Shown: positions 28,201 to 37,200 of the stretch, one piece after another | Position numbering within the stretch: position 1 is the stretch's first letter | Layout of the letters: every line of letters begins with the position of its first letter | NCBI RefSeq assembly: GCF_900696085.1 | Contig: NZ_CAADFC020000028.1 | Span: 760,697 to 824,696, forward strand | Length of the DNA: 64,000 nt | Direction of reading: 5' to 3' | Source of the DNA: Bradyrhizobium ivorense | GTDB lineage: Bacteria; Pseudomonadota; Alphaproteobacteria; Rhizobiales; Xanthobacteraceae | The notes under the pieces: generated by a model | What the model saw: only the letters and a program-made list of their open reading frames with translations | Database searches by the model: none | What the model was told of the DNA's origin: nothing | Program-made: the position numbers and the translations under genes

Positions 28201-29419
28201 TCTCCAGCCGCGAGCGGGCGCGCATGATCGCCTCGTTGGTGGCGCTCAGCGCGGCGAACATCCGCGACAGCCGCTCGCGTTCGCCGTCGGCCTTGGCCTT
28301 TTCGGTGGCGCGGCCGAAATTGTCGAGGGCGACCGATACGTTCTCCGCGATGCCGGCGAGCAGCGCGATGATCTCCTCGTCCGCCGCCCAGGAGTTGCCG
28401 ATGAAGAAGATCAGCACCCCGATGCTGTTGCCGAACCGCGTCAGCGGCAGCGCGACGCTGGCCATCAGGCCGCTGCCGCCGCGGGTCCTTGCCTGCGGCG
28501 GGCACGCCGATTTCGGGATGTCGCGCTCGATGCAGGGCCGCTGGGTGCGGAATGCGTCGCCGCAGATGCCCTTGCCGTAGACGCTGTCCGGATCGGTCGA
28601 GAATCGCGTTTGCGTGATCAGGTCGAGCGCCTCGCCGGTGCCGGCGACGGGCTCGAGCCACTGCGTGTCGGGTTCGGCCAGCAGCACCACGGTGGCAAAG
28701 GACTTGCCGCTGAACACCGCGGCGTCGCAAACCCGCTGATAGAGATCGTGCTCGGTCTTGGCGCGCAGGATGGCTTCGTTGGTGGCGCTGATGGCGCCGA
28801 ACATGCGGTTGAGCCGGCGCATCGCCCGCTCGCCGCCCTTGCGCTGTGCCTCATGGTCGAAATTGTCGAGCGCGAAGGACACGTTCGCGACCATGCGCTC
28901 CAGCAGTGAGACGACCTCCTCGCCAAGCGAGTGCGGCTCGCCCCGCGTCACGACGAAGACGCCGATGCTGCGCCCGCCCTGGGTCAGCGCCACTGCCGCG
29001 GCGGCGCCGACACCGGCTGCGGCCGCGCCGCTGCGCCAGGCGGCGGAGCTGGCATCGTTGATGTAATCGTTGCTGACACAGGCCTTCTGGTCGCGGAACG
29101 CCCGCCCGCAAACGCCATCACCTTCGGGAATATCGGCGAGGGTCGAAATGGTCAGGCTGCGCAGCCGCGAGACATCGTTGCCGCAGCCGGCCGCGAACTT
29201 CAGGAGGCCGGTATCCGGCTCCAGCAAAAACACGGCGGCGGCCAGGAAGCCTCCGCTGGAGAAGGCGGCTTCGCAAACCTTGCCGTACAGCTCTTCCGGC
29301 GATTTCGCGTACAGGATCGCTTCGTTGGTGGCACTCAACGCCGCGAAGGTACGTCCGATAGTCGACTGCACAGTCCTCAACGCCCCTGGGGCTTCCCCCT
29401 TCAATCTGGCCCGAGACAT
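25226..29419 (-). CDS. Five-GAF GGDEF-EAL cyclic di-GMP regulator
   Basis: The product has 1397 residues from ATG 29419. Five tandem GAF domains, each about 190 residues, occupy roughly residues 20-960. Every one begins with a variant of FAALSATNEAIMRAKS and has a conserved GVCGRAFR...ACI segment. Then comes a GGDEF domain near 965-1130 with intact RLGGDEF and the RVSD inhibitory site five residues ahead. An EAL domain near 1130-1380 has EALLRW, DDFGTGYSS and EGVET. Both active sites look complete, so it may make and degrade cyclic di-GMP in response to GAF ligands. No membrane segments are seen. Given the adjacent exopolysaccharide locus, control of polymer output is a reasonable guess. Confidence 0.92.
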   Translation of the reverse strand: MSRARLKGEAPGALRTVQSTIGRTFAALSATNEAILYAKSPEELYGKVCEAAFSSGGFLAAAVFLLEPDTGLLKFAAGCGNDVSRLRSLTISTLADIPEGDGVCGRAFRDQKACVSNDYINDASSAAWRSGAAAAGVGAAAAVALTQGGRSIGVFVVTRGEPHSLGEEVVSLLERMVANVSFALDNFDHEAQRKGGERAMRRLNRMFGAISATNEAILRAKTEHDLYQRVCDAAVFSGKSFATVVLLAEPDTQWLEPVAGTGEALDLITQTRFSTDPDSVYGKGICGDAFRTQRPCIERDIPKSACPPQARTRGGSGLMASVALPLTRFGNSIGVLIFFIGNSWAADEEIIALLAGIAENVSVALDNFGRATEKAKADGERERLSRMFAALSATNEAIMRARSRLEMFELVCAAAAHGGGFNSTSILIAKPGDDFFEMMAVAGPTAENARRLTVSRSEARPEGRGVCGRAFRSRRACINNDFLSAVATSPFRDVIDREDARSGAAFPLIVGDEPVGVMLFISAKRNTFSSEFAELLQRLADNVAYSLHSFDRADEKARTEEQKERLTRMFAALSATNEAIMRAKSRSEMFELVCDAAAVGGQFISATIRLVRPGEIFLENVAASGPDRVRAHELQLSADASRPEGQTLTGVAIRTRRPCISNDYLSDFEPESHVYQIVRDSGSKSGAALPLLKNGEAIGALVFLSGEFGTFSPEMMALLQRLAENVSFALDNFDRADEKARADEQRERLSRMFASLSATNEAIMRAKSRNELYQLVCEAAASGGRFTSTTIALAQPGSDYLAIAATAGPAAEGARQVTLSTSEAHPEGRGACGRAFRSGKACIINDYCADPDTAAFHARARADGTQSGASFPLIVHGQVVGVMIFVAIEKDTFTPEFAELLQRLADNLAFALESFDRADEKNKADERIEYLASHDSLTKLPNRETFNELLRHAITMSDRHRRPLAVLFIDLDRFKIINDSLGHEAGDMLLVAIADRLRRSLRVSDVVARLGGDEFVVILEEAAARDDVARIAGELLIALSKPLQLSGHECHTTASIGIAMYPADGSDVQTLTKNADMAMYLAKEDGKNGFRFFSSEIKAQSIERLTMESALRRALERDQFSLHYQPKVDMATGQISGVEALLRWSHPELGQVSPGQFIPLAEEIGLIVPIGRWVLKEACAQNMAWQRRGLRQVTMAVNLSPRQFADPQLLDDIDAALLASGMSPSLLQLEVTESMVMRNVSRAVRVLDAIQNRDIRLAIDDFGTGYSSMSLMKQFPIDTIKIDRSFVRDLPDDSEDVAIAQAIISMGKALGMTIVAEGVETSEQQEFLRAHACDEMQGFLFSRPLPPRDLAELLKPAPAPASPPLQPGLEDEAKQGEMGQDEVDADDIDLEPKRATG

Positions 29420-29774
29420 TGCCCGCGGGAGGCCTAAGCGGAGGTTATTGTGTCCGGCAAGTTGCAGGTCAGAGTAAACGCATGACGAACGCGAAGCGCG
29501 ATTTTCCGGGGTATTACGGAGGCTTATGTATCAGGCTGAGGCGGTGCCGGCGCAGGCCAGGCGCGGCCGTCGACCCGCGCCGCCGGGCCGGCCAAATTCC
29601 GCGTTGCGACCGCACGCGTTCCACGCGGTGAAATCGGCACGATGAGCACCCTGCTCCCGGTATGGCGGACCGGATTTTTCTGGCCTTGCTCGCGCGGCAG
29701 CGCTTTGAGAGGGTGACGTAAACATCGTTAAGCAAGACCCGCCGGTCGCGCGGGCCCATCGCGAGGAACCCCCG
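29420..29774. other. Divergent promoter region
   Basis: This 355-bp gap lies between the GGDEF-EAL gene (reverse) and the Ldh-family gene (forward). It should contain both promoters. I see no credible gene, terminator or clear operator; several short frames have the composition of non-coding DNA. Confidence 0.4.
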
Positions 29775-30827
29775 ATGCCGATCGTCCAGGCCGACCGTCT
29801 CACGCGCATCGGCGCGGCGCTGCTCAAGGCCGCCGGCGCGTCGGAGGAGGAGGCGAACGCCGTCGCCTCGGGCTGCGTCAACGCCAATCTCGCCGGCCAT
29901 GACTCGCACGGCATCATCGCGATCCCGACCTATATCGACCGCGTCAAAGCCGGCCACATCGTGCCCGGCGCGCGATGGACCATCGTGCAGGAGACGCCGA
30001 CCACGACGGTGATCGACGGCCATTGGGGCTTTGGGTTCCACGTCAACGCCAAGGCGATGGAGATGACCATCAACAAGGCGAAGACCGCCAATGTCGCGGC
30101 CTGCACCGTGTTCCGCCAGAGCCATGTCGGGCGGCTCGCGCATTATCCGCTGATGGCGATGCGCGAGGGTATGATCGGAATCGCCGCCGCGGATTCCGGC
30201 CGTTCGCCAAAGCATGTCGCGCCGTTCGGCGGCCGCGAGGCCCGGCTCGGCACCAACCCGCTCTCGATCGCGGTGCCGTCCGATCTCGAGGCGCCGTTCT
30301 ATCTGGACATGGCGACCTCGGCGGTCGCCGCCGGCAAGATCCAGCTCGCGGTGGCGCGCGGCGAATCCATTCCGAAGGGCTGGATCATTGACGCCGAGGG
30401 CCGCGACACCACCGACCCCAAGGACTATCGCAAGGGCGGCGCGCTGCTGCCGCTCGGCGGCACCGAGGGCTACAAGGGCAGTGGGCTTGCCGCGATGGTC
30501 GAGGTGCTGTGCGGCCTGCTCACCGGGCTCGGCTTCGGCGTCGAGCCGACCGGCCGGCACAATGACGGCTGCTTCATGGCGGTGTTCAACGTCGCCGCGT
30601 TCCGCCCGCTGCAGCAGTTCAAGAAAGAGGTCGCCGACTTCGCCCGCTATCTGAAATCGACGCCGCCGTCGGAAGGCAGCCGCGGCGTGTTCTATCCCGG
30701 CGAGGTCGAGCATCTGCGCGAGCTTGAGCGGCGCAAGAACGGCATCGAGATCGAGGACGCGACCTGGGAGAAGCTGAAGGCGCTCGCCGCCGACTACAAG
30801 CTCGCAGAAGAGCTCGCGCTTCGCTGA
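29775..30827 (+). CDS. Ldh family (malate/L-lactate-type) NAD(P)-dependent oxidoreductase
   Basis: The product has 350 residues from ATG 29775. It matches the Ldh_2 (YlbC/ComC/AllD) family: GHDSHGIIAIPTYIDRVKAG near residue 41 with the catalytic histidine, HVGRLAHYPLMAM near 117, and GREARLGTNPLSIAVPS near 153. The family reduces or oxidises 2-hydroxy/2-oxo acids or related carbonyls with NAD(P)H. It is 27 bp ahead of the LLM monooxygenase gene, which is 12 bp ahead of the FAH-family gene, so the three form an operon for degrading an organic acid or heterocycle. Confidence 0.87.
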   Translation: MPIVQADRLTRIGAALLKAAGASEEEANAVASGCVNANLAGHDSHGIIAIPTYIDRVKAGHIVPGARWTIVQETPTTTVIDGHWGFGFHVNAKAMEMTINKAKTANVAACTVFRQSHVGRLAHYPLMAMREGMIGIAAADSGRSPKHVAPFGGREARLGTNPLSIAVPSDLEAPFYLDMATSAVAAGKIQLAVARGESIPKGWIIDAEGRDTTDPKDYRKGGALLPLGGTEGYKGSGLAAMVEVLCGLLTGLGFGVEPTGRHNDGCFMAVFNVAAFRPLQQFKKEVADFARYLKSTPPSEGSRGVFYPGEVEHLRELERRKNGIEIEDATWEKLKALAADYKLAEELALR

Positions 30828-30854
30828 CACATTGCCCGAGCACAGGAGAACGAC

Positions 30855-32222
30855 ATGACACGGCAGATGGCGCTGGTTGGCTTCCTGCAGGCGCAGAACT
30901 GCACCAACCTGCCGGGCTCCTGGCGCCACCCGGAATCGCGCGACGATTCGATGTCGGCGGACTACTACCAGGAGATCGCCCGCATCCTGGAGCGCGGCAA
31001 GTTTCACATGGCGTTCTTCGACGATCGCCTCGCGATGCCGGACCGCTACAACAACGATCACGCCCACACCGTCGAATACGGCATCCGCTGCGTGAAGATG
31101 GACCCGATCGTGGTGCTGACCACGATGGGCATGGTGACGACAAAGCTCGGCCTCGCCTCGACCGCCTCCACCACCTATTTCGAGCCGTTCGACGTCGCCC
31201 GCCGCTTTGCCACGCTCGATTTGATGACGAATGGCCGCGCCGCGTGGAACGTGGTGACCTCGGTCAATGACGGCGAAGCCCTCAACATGGGCAAGGCGCA
31301 GCATCTCGACCACGACCCGCGCTACGACCGCGCCGACGAGTTCATGGAGGTGGTGCTCGGCCACTGGGATTCCTGGGAGGACGGCTCGCTGCTGATCGAC
31401 AAGACAAGCGGCCGCTTCGCCGATCCGACCAAGGTGAAGCGGCTCGACCACAAGGGCGAGTTCTTTGCCTCGCGCGGGCCGTTCACCGTGCCGCGCTCGG
31501 CCCAGGGCCATCCGGTCATCATTCAGGCCGGCGCCTCCGGCCGCGGCCAGCGTTTTGCCGGCCGCTGGGGCGAGGTGATCTTCACCGCCTCGCGCAACCT
31601 CGCCAGCGCAAAGCAGGGCTACGACGCGATCCGGGGCGAGGCCGTCAAGGCCGGCCGCGATCCCGACCAGATGTTCCTCTGCAATCTGATCACGCCGGTC
31701 GCCGGCGCCACCAAGGCGGAAGCCGAGGATCGCATGGCCGTGATCCAGAAACTGCCGCTCGAGATCGACGCGCTGTCGCTGCTCGCCGAAGCGCTCAATT
31801 TCGATTTCGGCGCCAAGCCGATCGACGAGCCGCTGACGTCAGAGGAGTTGCAGGGCATGCAGGGCATGCTCGGCATGCGCGACGGCGTGCTGCGCGCCTC
31901 CGGCAAGAGCAATCCGTCCACCCGCGACTTCATCACCTTCTCCGGCCGCGCCCAGGTGCAGGACGCGATCGTCGGCGGCCCCAAGGAGATCGCCGACCGG
32001 CTGGAGGAGATGTTCGAGGGCCGTGGCTGCGACGGCTTTGTGGTCGCGGCGAGCTACGTGCCGGGCTCCTACGCCGATTTCGTCAACCACGTGGTGCCGG
32101 AGCTGCAGAAGCGCGGCCTGTTTCACCAGGACTACGCCGGCACCACGCTGCGCGAGAATCTCGGGCTCAAGCGCCCTGCCGCGGGCGCCTGGAAGACGCG
32201 CGCGCAGGCCGCCGCAGAATAG
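30855..32222 (+). CDS. LLM-class FMN-dependent monooxygenase (NtaA/SnaA/DmoA type)
   Basis: The product has 455 residues from ATG 30855 with AGGAG upstream. It is a TIM-barrel bacterial luciferase-like protein of the NtaA/SnaA/DszA subgroup: GSWRHPES near the N-terminus, then RAAWNVVTSVNDGEALNMG near residue 131 and HPVIIQAGASGRGQRFA near 218. These enzymes use reduced FMN supplied by a partner reductase to oxygenate C-N or C-S bonds. No flavin reductase gene is in the window. The substrate is unknown. The gene lies between the Ldh-family and FAH-family genes. Confidence 0.88.
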   Translation: MTRQMALVGFLQAQNCTNLPGSWRHPESRDDSMSADYYQEIARILERGKFHMAFFDDRLAMPDRYNNDHAHTVEYGIRCVKMDPIVVLTTMGMVTTKLGLASTASTTYFEPFDVARRFATLDLMTNGRAAWNVVTSVNDGEALNMGKAQHLDHDPRYDRADEFMEVVLGHWDSWEDGSLLIDKTSGRFADPTKVKRLDHKGEFFASRGPFTVPRSAQGHPVIIQAGASGRGQRFAGRWGEVIFTASRNLASAKQGYDAIRGEAVKAGRDPDQMFLCNLITPVAGATKAEAEDRMAVIQKLPLEIDALSLLAEALNFDFGAKPIDEPLTSEELQGMQGMLGMRDGVLRASGKSNPSTRDFITFSGRAQVQDAIVGGPKEIADRLEEMFEGRGCDGFVVAASYVPGSYADFVNHVVPELQKRGLFHQDYAGTTLRENLGLKRPAAGAWKTRAQAAAE

Positions 32223-32234
32223 AAGGACATCATC

Positions 32235-33020
32235 ATGCGCTGGCTGAAATTCACTGCCGCAGGCAAGACCTCCTGGGGCCTCGTCGAGGGCGACACGGTC
32301 GTCGCCGTCAGCGGCGATCCGCTCAGTGAATGGAGCAAGACGCCGCAAACCCATGCGCTGAAGAATGTGAAGATCGAGCTGCCGCTGATCCCGCGCACCT
32401 TCTACTGCGTCGGGCTGAATTACCTGAAGCATCTGAAGGAGGCCGCCGACAAGGCTGGCACGGTGCCGAACATTCCCGACCGTCCCGAGATCGGCTACCG
32501 CGCCCAGAACGCGCTGATCGCCCATGACGAGGACGTCGTGATCCCGGCCTTTGCGACCGAGAAGATCCATTACGAGGGCGAGCTCGCCGTCGTGATCGGC
32601 AAGAAGGCAAAGCATCTCACTGAAGCCAACGCGATGGACTGCGTGTTCGGCTACACCATCGGCAACGACGTCTCCGAGCGCACCTGGCAAAAGGCCGACC
32701 GCGGCCTGTGGCGCGCCAAGAACGCCGACACCTTCAAGCCGATGGGCCCGTGGATCGAAACCGATGTCGATCTCGACACCATGGAGACCGCGATCCGCGT
32801 CAACGGCAAGGAAACCGGCCGCTTCCGCACCAACGACATGATTTTCGGTATCGTGCCGTTCCTGGTCGAGCTGACGAAATATTTTACGCTGTGGCCCGGC
32901 GACGTGATCTGGATGGGCACCGACGGCGCCTCGCCGGATTTGAAGCACGGCGACGTGGTCGAGATCGACATCACCGGCATCGGCACCTTGCGCAACCGCT
33001 TCGTGCGGGAGCAGGCGTGA
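32235..33020 (+). CDS. Fumarylacetoacetate hydrolase family protein
   Basis: The product has 261 residues with AAGGA upstream. It shows the FAH catalytic domain: FYCVGLNYLKHLKEA near residue 56, the metal-binding IHYEGELAVVIGK near 113 (two glutamates), and YTIGNDVSERTWQKADRGLWRAKNADTFKPMGPWI near 139. Such enzymes hydrolyse C-C bonds, decarboxylate or isomerise 2-oxo dicarboxylates. It is the last gene of a three-gene operon and would handle a late intermediate of the pathway. No terminator is obvious; repeat elements follow. Confidence 0.88.
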   Translation: MRWLKFTAAGKTSWGLVEGDTVVAVSGDPLSEWSKTPQTHALKNVKIELPLIPRTFYCVGLNYLKHLKEAADKAGTVPNIPDRPEIGYRAQNALIAHDEDVVIPAFATEKIHYEGELAVVIGKKAKHLTEANAMDCVFGYTIGNDVSERTWQKADRGLWRAKNADTFKPMGPWIETDVDLDTMETAIRVNGKETGRFRTNDMIFGIVPFLVELTKYFTLWPGDVIWMGTDGASPDLKHGDVVEIDITGIGTLRNRFVREQA

Positions 33021-33202
33021 GGCGCGCAGCTCTCTCCACCGTCGTCCTGGCGAAAGGCCAGGACCCATCACCACCATATCTGGTTGTGAACGGGATCGCG
33101 GCCTCAGCGCTCGCAACAACTCGAATTCGGGGTAATGGGTCCTGGCTTTCGCCAGGACGACGTGGGGTTGGTACGATGCACGCTTCAAGCAGCTTGTTCG
33201 GT

Positions 33203-33304
33203 GTCATCACCGGCGCATGCGGGTGATCCAGTATTCCAGAGGCCGTGGTGATTGAGCCGAGAAGCCGCGGCGTACTGGATCGCCCGGTTAAACCGGGCAA
33301 TGAC
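33203..33304. repeat. Palindromic repeat, family A copy 1
   Basis: A 102-bp element starting GTCATCACCGG and ending CCGGGCAATGAC. It contains GTGATCCAGTATTCCAGAG on one arm and CGGCGTACTGGATCGCCCGG on the other, which can pair. It is closely related to 42425-42527. Confidence 0.8.
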
Positions 33305-33395
33305 AGTATGAGTGGGGACGCAGCTTCGCGATTTCGCAGCACGGGCTGTCCGAGCTTTGCTTCCTTCCGCTCTCTCTTGTCGACCCGCAAACCAA

Positions 33396-33608
33396 GTGAG
33401 GTGAGCACACTGGTCGGGCTCCCTCCCCCCTTGCGGGGGAGGGCGGGGAGAGGGGTAAGCCCCGGGCGAGATGATCGATGGGTGTGCTGCGCTTGCAAAC
33501 CTCACCGGGCTTCGTTGCGGATTCATCGAGAGGGCGCGCCGTGTGGTACCCCTCTCCCCACCCTACCCCGCAAGGGGGGAGGGAGCCCAACTAGCGTGCT
33601 CACCTCAC
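33396..33608. repeat. Palindromic repeat, family D copy 1
   Basis: The element is bounded by a perfect 13-bp inverted repeat, GTGAGGTGAGCAC at 33396-33408 and GTGCTCACCTCAC at 33596-33608. Inside are paired tracts rich in CTCCCCC and GGGGGAG with ACCCCTCTCCCC. The same outer motif ends the copies at 45111 and 45416. Confidence 0.8.
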
Positions 33609-33625
33609 GCGCACACATCGCCGCC

Positions 33626-34081
33626 TCAAAACGGCAGCGCGACGCCGGTCTTGATTTCCTTGAGGATCACGTTGGTGCGGACGTGGCGGATGCCGGGGAT
33701 GCGGAACATGAACTCGTCGAGGAATTTGTTGTAGGCGTCCATGTCGCGCACGACGACGCGCAAGTGATAGTCAGCATCGCCAGTGGTCGCAAAACACTCC
33801 AGCACCTCGCGGCGCTGCATCACGCGGGCGACGAACTCGTCGACGAATGTGGTGTCGTGGCGCTCCAGCGAGACGTGCAGGATCGCCGAGGTCGCAAAGC
33901 CCGCCGCTTCGCGCTTCACCAGCGCCGAATAGCCTTCGATGACGCCGGACTCTTCCAGCGCGCGGACGCGGCGCCAGCAGGCCGAGGTCGACATGCCGAC
34001 GGTGTCGGCCAGCTGCTGGTTGGTGGCGCGGCCGTCTTTCTGCAATTCGGCGAGGATCTTCTCGTCTTGCTCCTCAACCAC
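33626..34081 (-). CDS. Lrp/AsnC family transcriptional regulator
   Basis: The product has 151 residues from GTG 34081, with GGAG 8 bases upstream. The N-terminal winged helix-turn-helix reads ILAELQKDGRATNQQLADTVGMSTSACWRRVRALEESGVI (positions about 8-47), and the C-terminal RAM domain (about 70-145) includes CFATTGDADYHLRVVVRDMDAYNKFLDEF. It is divergent from the indolepyruvate ferredoxin oxidoreductase gene, with two palindromes between. Local control of that gene, with amino or aryl-oxo acids as effectors, is the likely role. Confidence 0.92.
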   Translation of the reverse strand: MVEEQDEKILAELQKDGRATNQQLADTVGMSTSACWRRVRALEESGVIEGYSALVKREAAGFATSAILHVSLERHDTTFVDEFVARVMQRREVLECFATTGDADYHLRVVVRDMDAYNKFLDEFMFRIPGIRHVRTNVILKEIKTGVALPF

Positions 34082-34092
34082 GATTCAGCTCC

Positions 34093-34115
34093 ATTTTGGT
34101 AAAATCTACCAAAAT
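34093..34115. promoter_or_regulatory. Probable Lrp-family operator 1
   Basis: A perfect inverted repeat, ATTTTGGTA and TACCAAAAT with a 5-base spacer, 12 bp upstream of the Lrp-family start codon. Its AT-rich dyad geometry suits an Lrp-type dimer. Confidence 0.75.
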
Positions 34116-34167
34116 TGAGCGGGTTCAAAAATCTTTTGCCGAAAATGTGTTTCGAGCCGAACAGATA

Positions 34168-34180
34168 GGTAAGACCTACC
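34168..34180. promoter_or_regulatory. Probable Lrp-family operator 2
   Basis: GGTA and TACC with the same 5-base spacer as operator 1, its centre 70 bp away and 58 bp before the oxidoreductase start codon. Flanking bases match operator 1 only partly. Confidence 0.6.
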
Positions 34181-34237
34181 AACGGCTCAGGCGTAGCGTT
34201 GGGTCTGAGATCACATCGATTCCTTAAGGGGTCAGTT

Positions 34238-37200
34238 ATGGGCCAGATGCCGCAGCTCGACGCCTACCAGCTTTCCGACCGCTACAGCCGCCAGCACGGC
34301 CGCGTCTTCCTCACGGGAACGCAGGCGATTGTGCGCATCGCGCTCGACCAGATCAGGCGCGACCGCGCCGCCGGGCTCAACACCGCGGGCTTCATCTCCG
34401 GCTATCGCGGCTCGCCGCTCGGCGGCGTCGATCTCGAGCTGTGGAAGATCCAGCAGCAATTGAAGGACAGCCGCATCGAGTTTCTGCCTGCGGTCAACGA
34501 GGACCTCGCGGCCACCGTGGTGCTCGGCTCGCAGCAGGTCGAGACGCAACGGGATCGCGAGGTCGATGGCGTATTCGGGCTGTGGTATGGCAAGGGCCCG
34601 GGTATCGACCGCTCCGGCGATGCGCTGAAGCACGGCAATGCCTATGGCTCGTCGCCGCATGGCGGGGTGCTCGTGGTCGCCGGCGACGACCATGGCTGCG
34701 TGTCGTCGTCGATGCCGCACCAGTCCGACGTCGCGTTCATGAGCTGGTTCATGCCGACGCTGCACCCGGCCGACGTCGGCGAATATCTCGCGTTCGGCGA
34801 GTATGGCTATGCGCTGAGCCGCTTCTCCGGCATGTGGGTCGGCTTCAAGGCGATCTCGGAGATCGTCGAGTCAGGCGCTTCGGTCGAACTGCGGCCGCCG
34901 CGCCGGTTCATCCAGCCCGATTTCACGCCGCCGCCCGGCGGCCTGCACTATCGCTGGCCGGATTTGCCAGGACCGCAGATCGAGGAGCGGCTGGAGGCGA
35001 AGAAGCACGCGGTGTACGCCTTTGCAAAAGCCAATCCGATCGACCGCCGCATCTACAATGTCAAGGACGCGAGCTACGGCATCGTCACCACGGGCAAGGC
35101 GCACCTCGATCTGATGGAGGCGCTGCGGCTGGTCGGGCTCGATGAAGCCAGTTGCCGCCGCTTCGGCATCGACATCTACAAGGTCGGCATGGTGTGGCCG
35201 CTGGCGCTGCACGACGCCATGGAGTTTGTGAAGGGCAAGCGCGAGATTCTGGTCGTCGAGGAGAAGCGCGGCATCATCGAGAGCCAGTTCAAGGAATATT
35301 TTTATGACTATCCGGGCGCGAAGCCGGAGCGGATGGTCGGCAAGCATGACGAAACCGGCGCACGGCTGATCTCCTGGATCGGCGAATTGTCGCCGCGCAT
35401 GCTGGCCGGCGTGCTGGCGCGGCGGCTCGATCCGATGTTTCCGGAGCTGCAACTCGCGCAGCGCGTGGCTGCGCTTGCGCCGGAGCGGGATCGGACCATC
35501 GCGGTCCCGGGCGCGACGCGGACGCCGTATTTCTGCTCGGGCTGCCCGCACAACACCTCCACAAAAGTGCCCGAAGGCTCCAAGGCACTCGCCGGCATCG
35601 GCTGCCACTTCATGGCGAGCTGGATGGACCGCGAGACTTCGTCACTGATCCAGATGGGCGGCGAAGGCGTCAACTGGGCGGCCTCGTCGCGATTCACCGG
35701 CAACACGCATGTGTTCCAGAATCTCGGCGAAGGCACCTATTATCATTCCGGCTCGATGGCGATCCGGCAGGCGATCGCCGCGAAGGCCAACATCACCTAC
35801 AAGATCCTGTTCAACGACGCAGTGGCGATGACCGGCGGTCAGCCGGTCGACGGCCCGGTCAGCGTGCAGGCGATCGCGCACAGCGTCCGCGCCGAGGGCG
35901 TGTCGCGGATCGCGCTGGTGTCTGATGATCCCACGCATTTCTCGCCCGCCGATCTGCCTAGCGGCGTCACCATCCATCCGCGCGAGGAGATGGACGCCGT
36001 GCAGCGCGAGCTGCGCGCAATCTCCGGCGTCACCGTGCTGATCTATCAGCAGACCTGCGCCACCGAGAAGCGGCGGCGGCGCAAGCGCGGCACGCTTCCC
36101 GACCCGGCGCGCTTTGCCTATATCAACGACCTGGTCTGCGAGGGTTGCGGCGACTGCTCGGTGGAGTCGAACTGCCTCAGCGTCGAGCCGAAGGAAACGC
36201 CGTTCGGCCGCAAGCGCAAGATCAACCTCTCGACCTGCAACAAGGATTTTTCCTGCATCAACGGCTTTTGCCCGAGCTTTGTCACCATCGAAGGCGGCAA
36301 GCGGCGGGCCAAGAGCGCCAGCGCGATCGATCCGCTCGCGCGTGCCGCCACGCTGCCCGCGCCGGAGCTGGCGATGCTCGACAAGCCCTATGATCTGCTC
36401 GTCACCGGCGTCGGCGGCACTGGCGTGATCACGGTCGGCGCGCTGATCGCGATGGCCGCGCATCTCGAGGGCCGCGGCGTCTCGGTGCTCGACTTCACCG
36501 GGTTTGCGCAAAAGTTCGGCCCGGTGCTGAGCTATCTGCGGCTGGCGGCGGCGCCCGAGGCGCTGCACCAGGTGCGGATCGACCAGGGCGCGGCCGATGC
36601 GCTGATCGGCTGCGACCTCGTGGTGAGCTCGTCGGCGAAAGCCTCCGGCTCCTATCGCAAGGGCATGCGCGCCGCGGTTAACCTCGCGGAGATGCCGACC
36701 GGCGACGTGGTGCGGTTTCGCGATGCCGACCTCGCCTCGCCGGTGCGCCTCCGCGCCATCGAGCGGGTGATCGGACCCGGCAACCTCGCCAGCATCGATG
36801 CCAACGCGCTGGCCGAACGACTGCTCGGCGACAGCGTCTACGCCAACATCATGATGCTCGGCTTTGCCTGGCAGCAGGGCCTGGTGCCGGTGTCGCTGGA
36901 CGCGCTGACGCGCGCGATCGAGCTCAACGGCGTCACTGTCGAGCGCAACCAGCAGGCGCTGGCCTGGGGCCGGATCGCGTTTGCCGATCCGGAGTTCCTG
37001 CCGAAGGCCGAGGATGCCGCCAGCAAGCAGCCCGAGACGATCGACCAGATCATCGCGCGGCGCGCCGATTTCCTGCGCGACTATCAGGACGAGGCCTATG
37101 CCGCGCGCTATCGCGCAACGGTCGATCGCGTGCGCCGTGCCGAGGCGGCGCTTGGCAGCAACCGCGAAGGGACTGTGCCCCCTCTCCCGCTTGCGGGGGA

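Noticed and set aside
34199..34237. Upstream extension of the oxidoreductase from TTG 34199
   Set aside because: The added residues are not family-like, and AAGGGG correctly positions ATG 34238.
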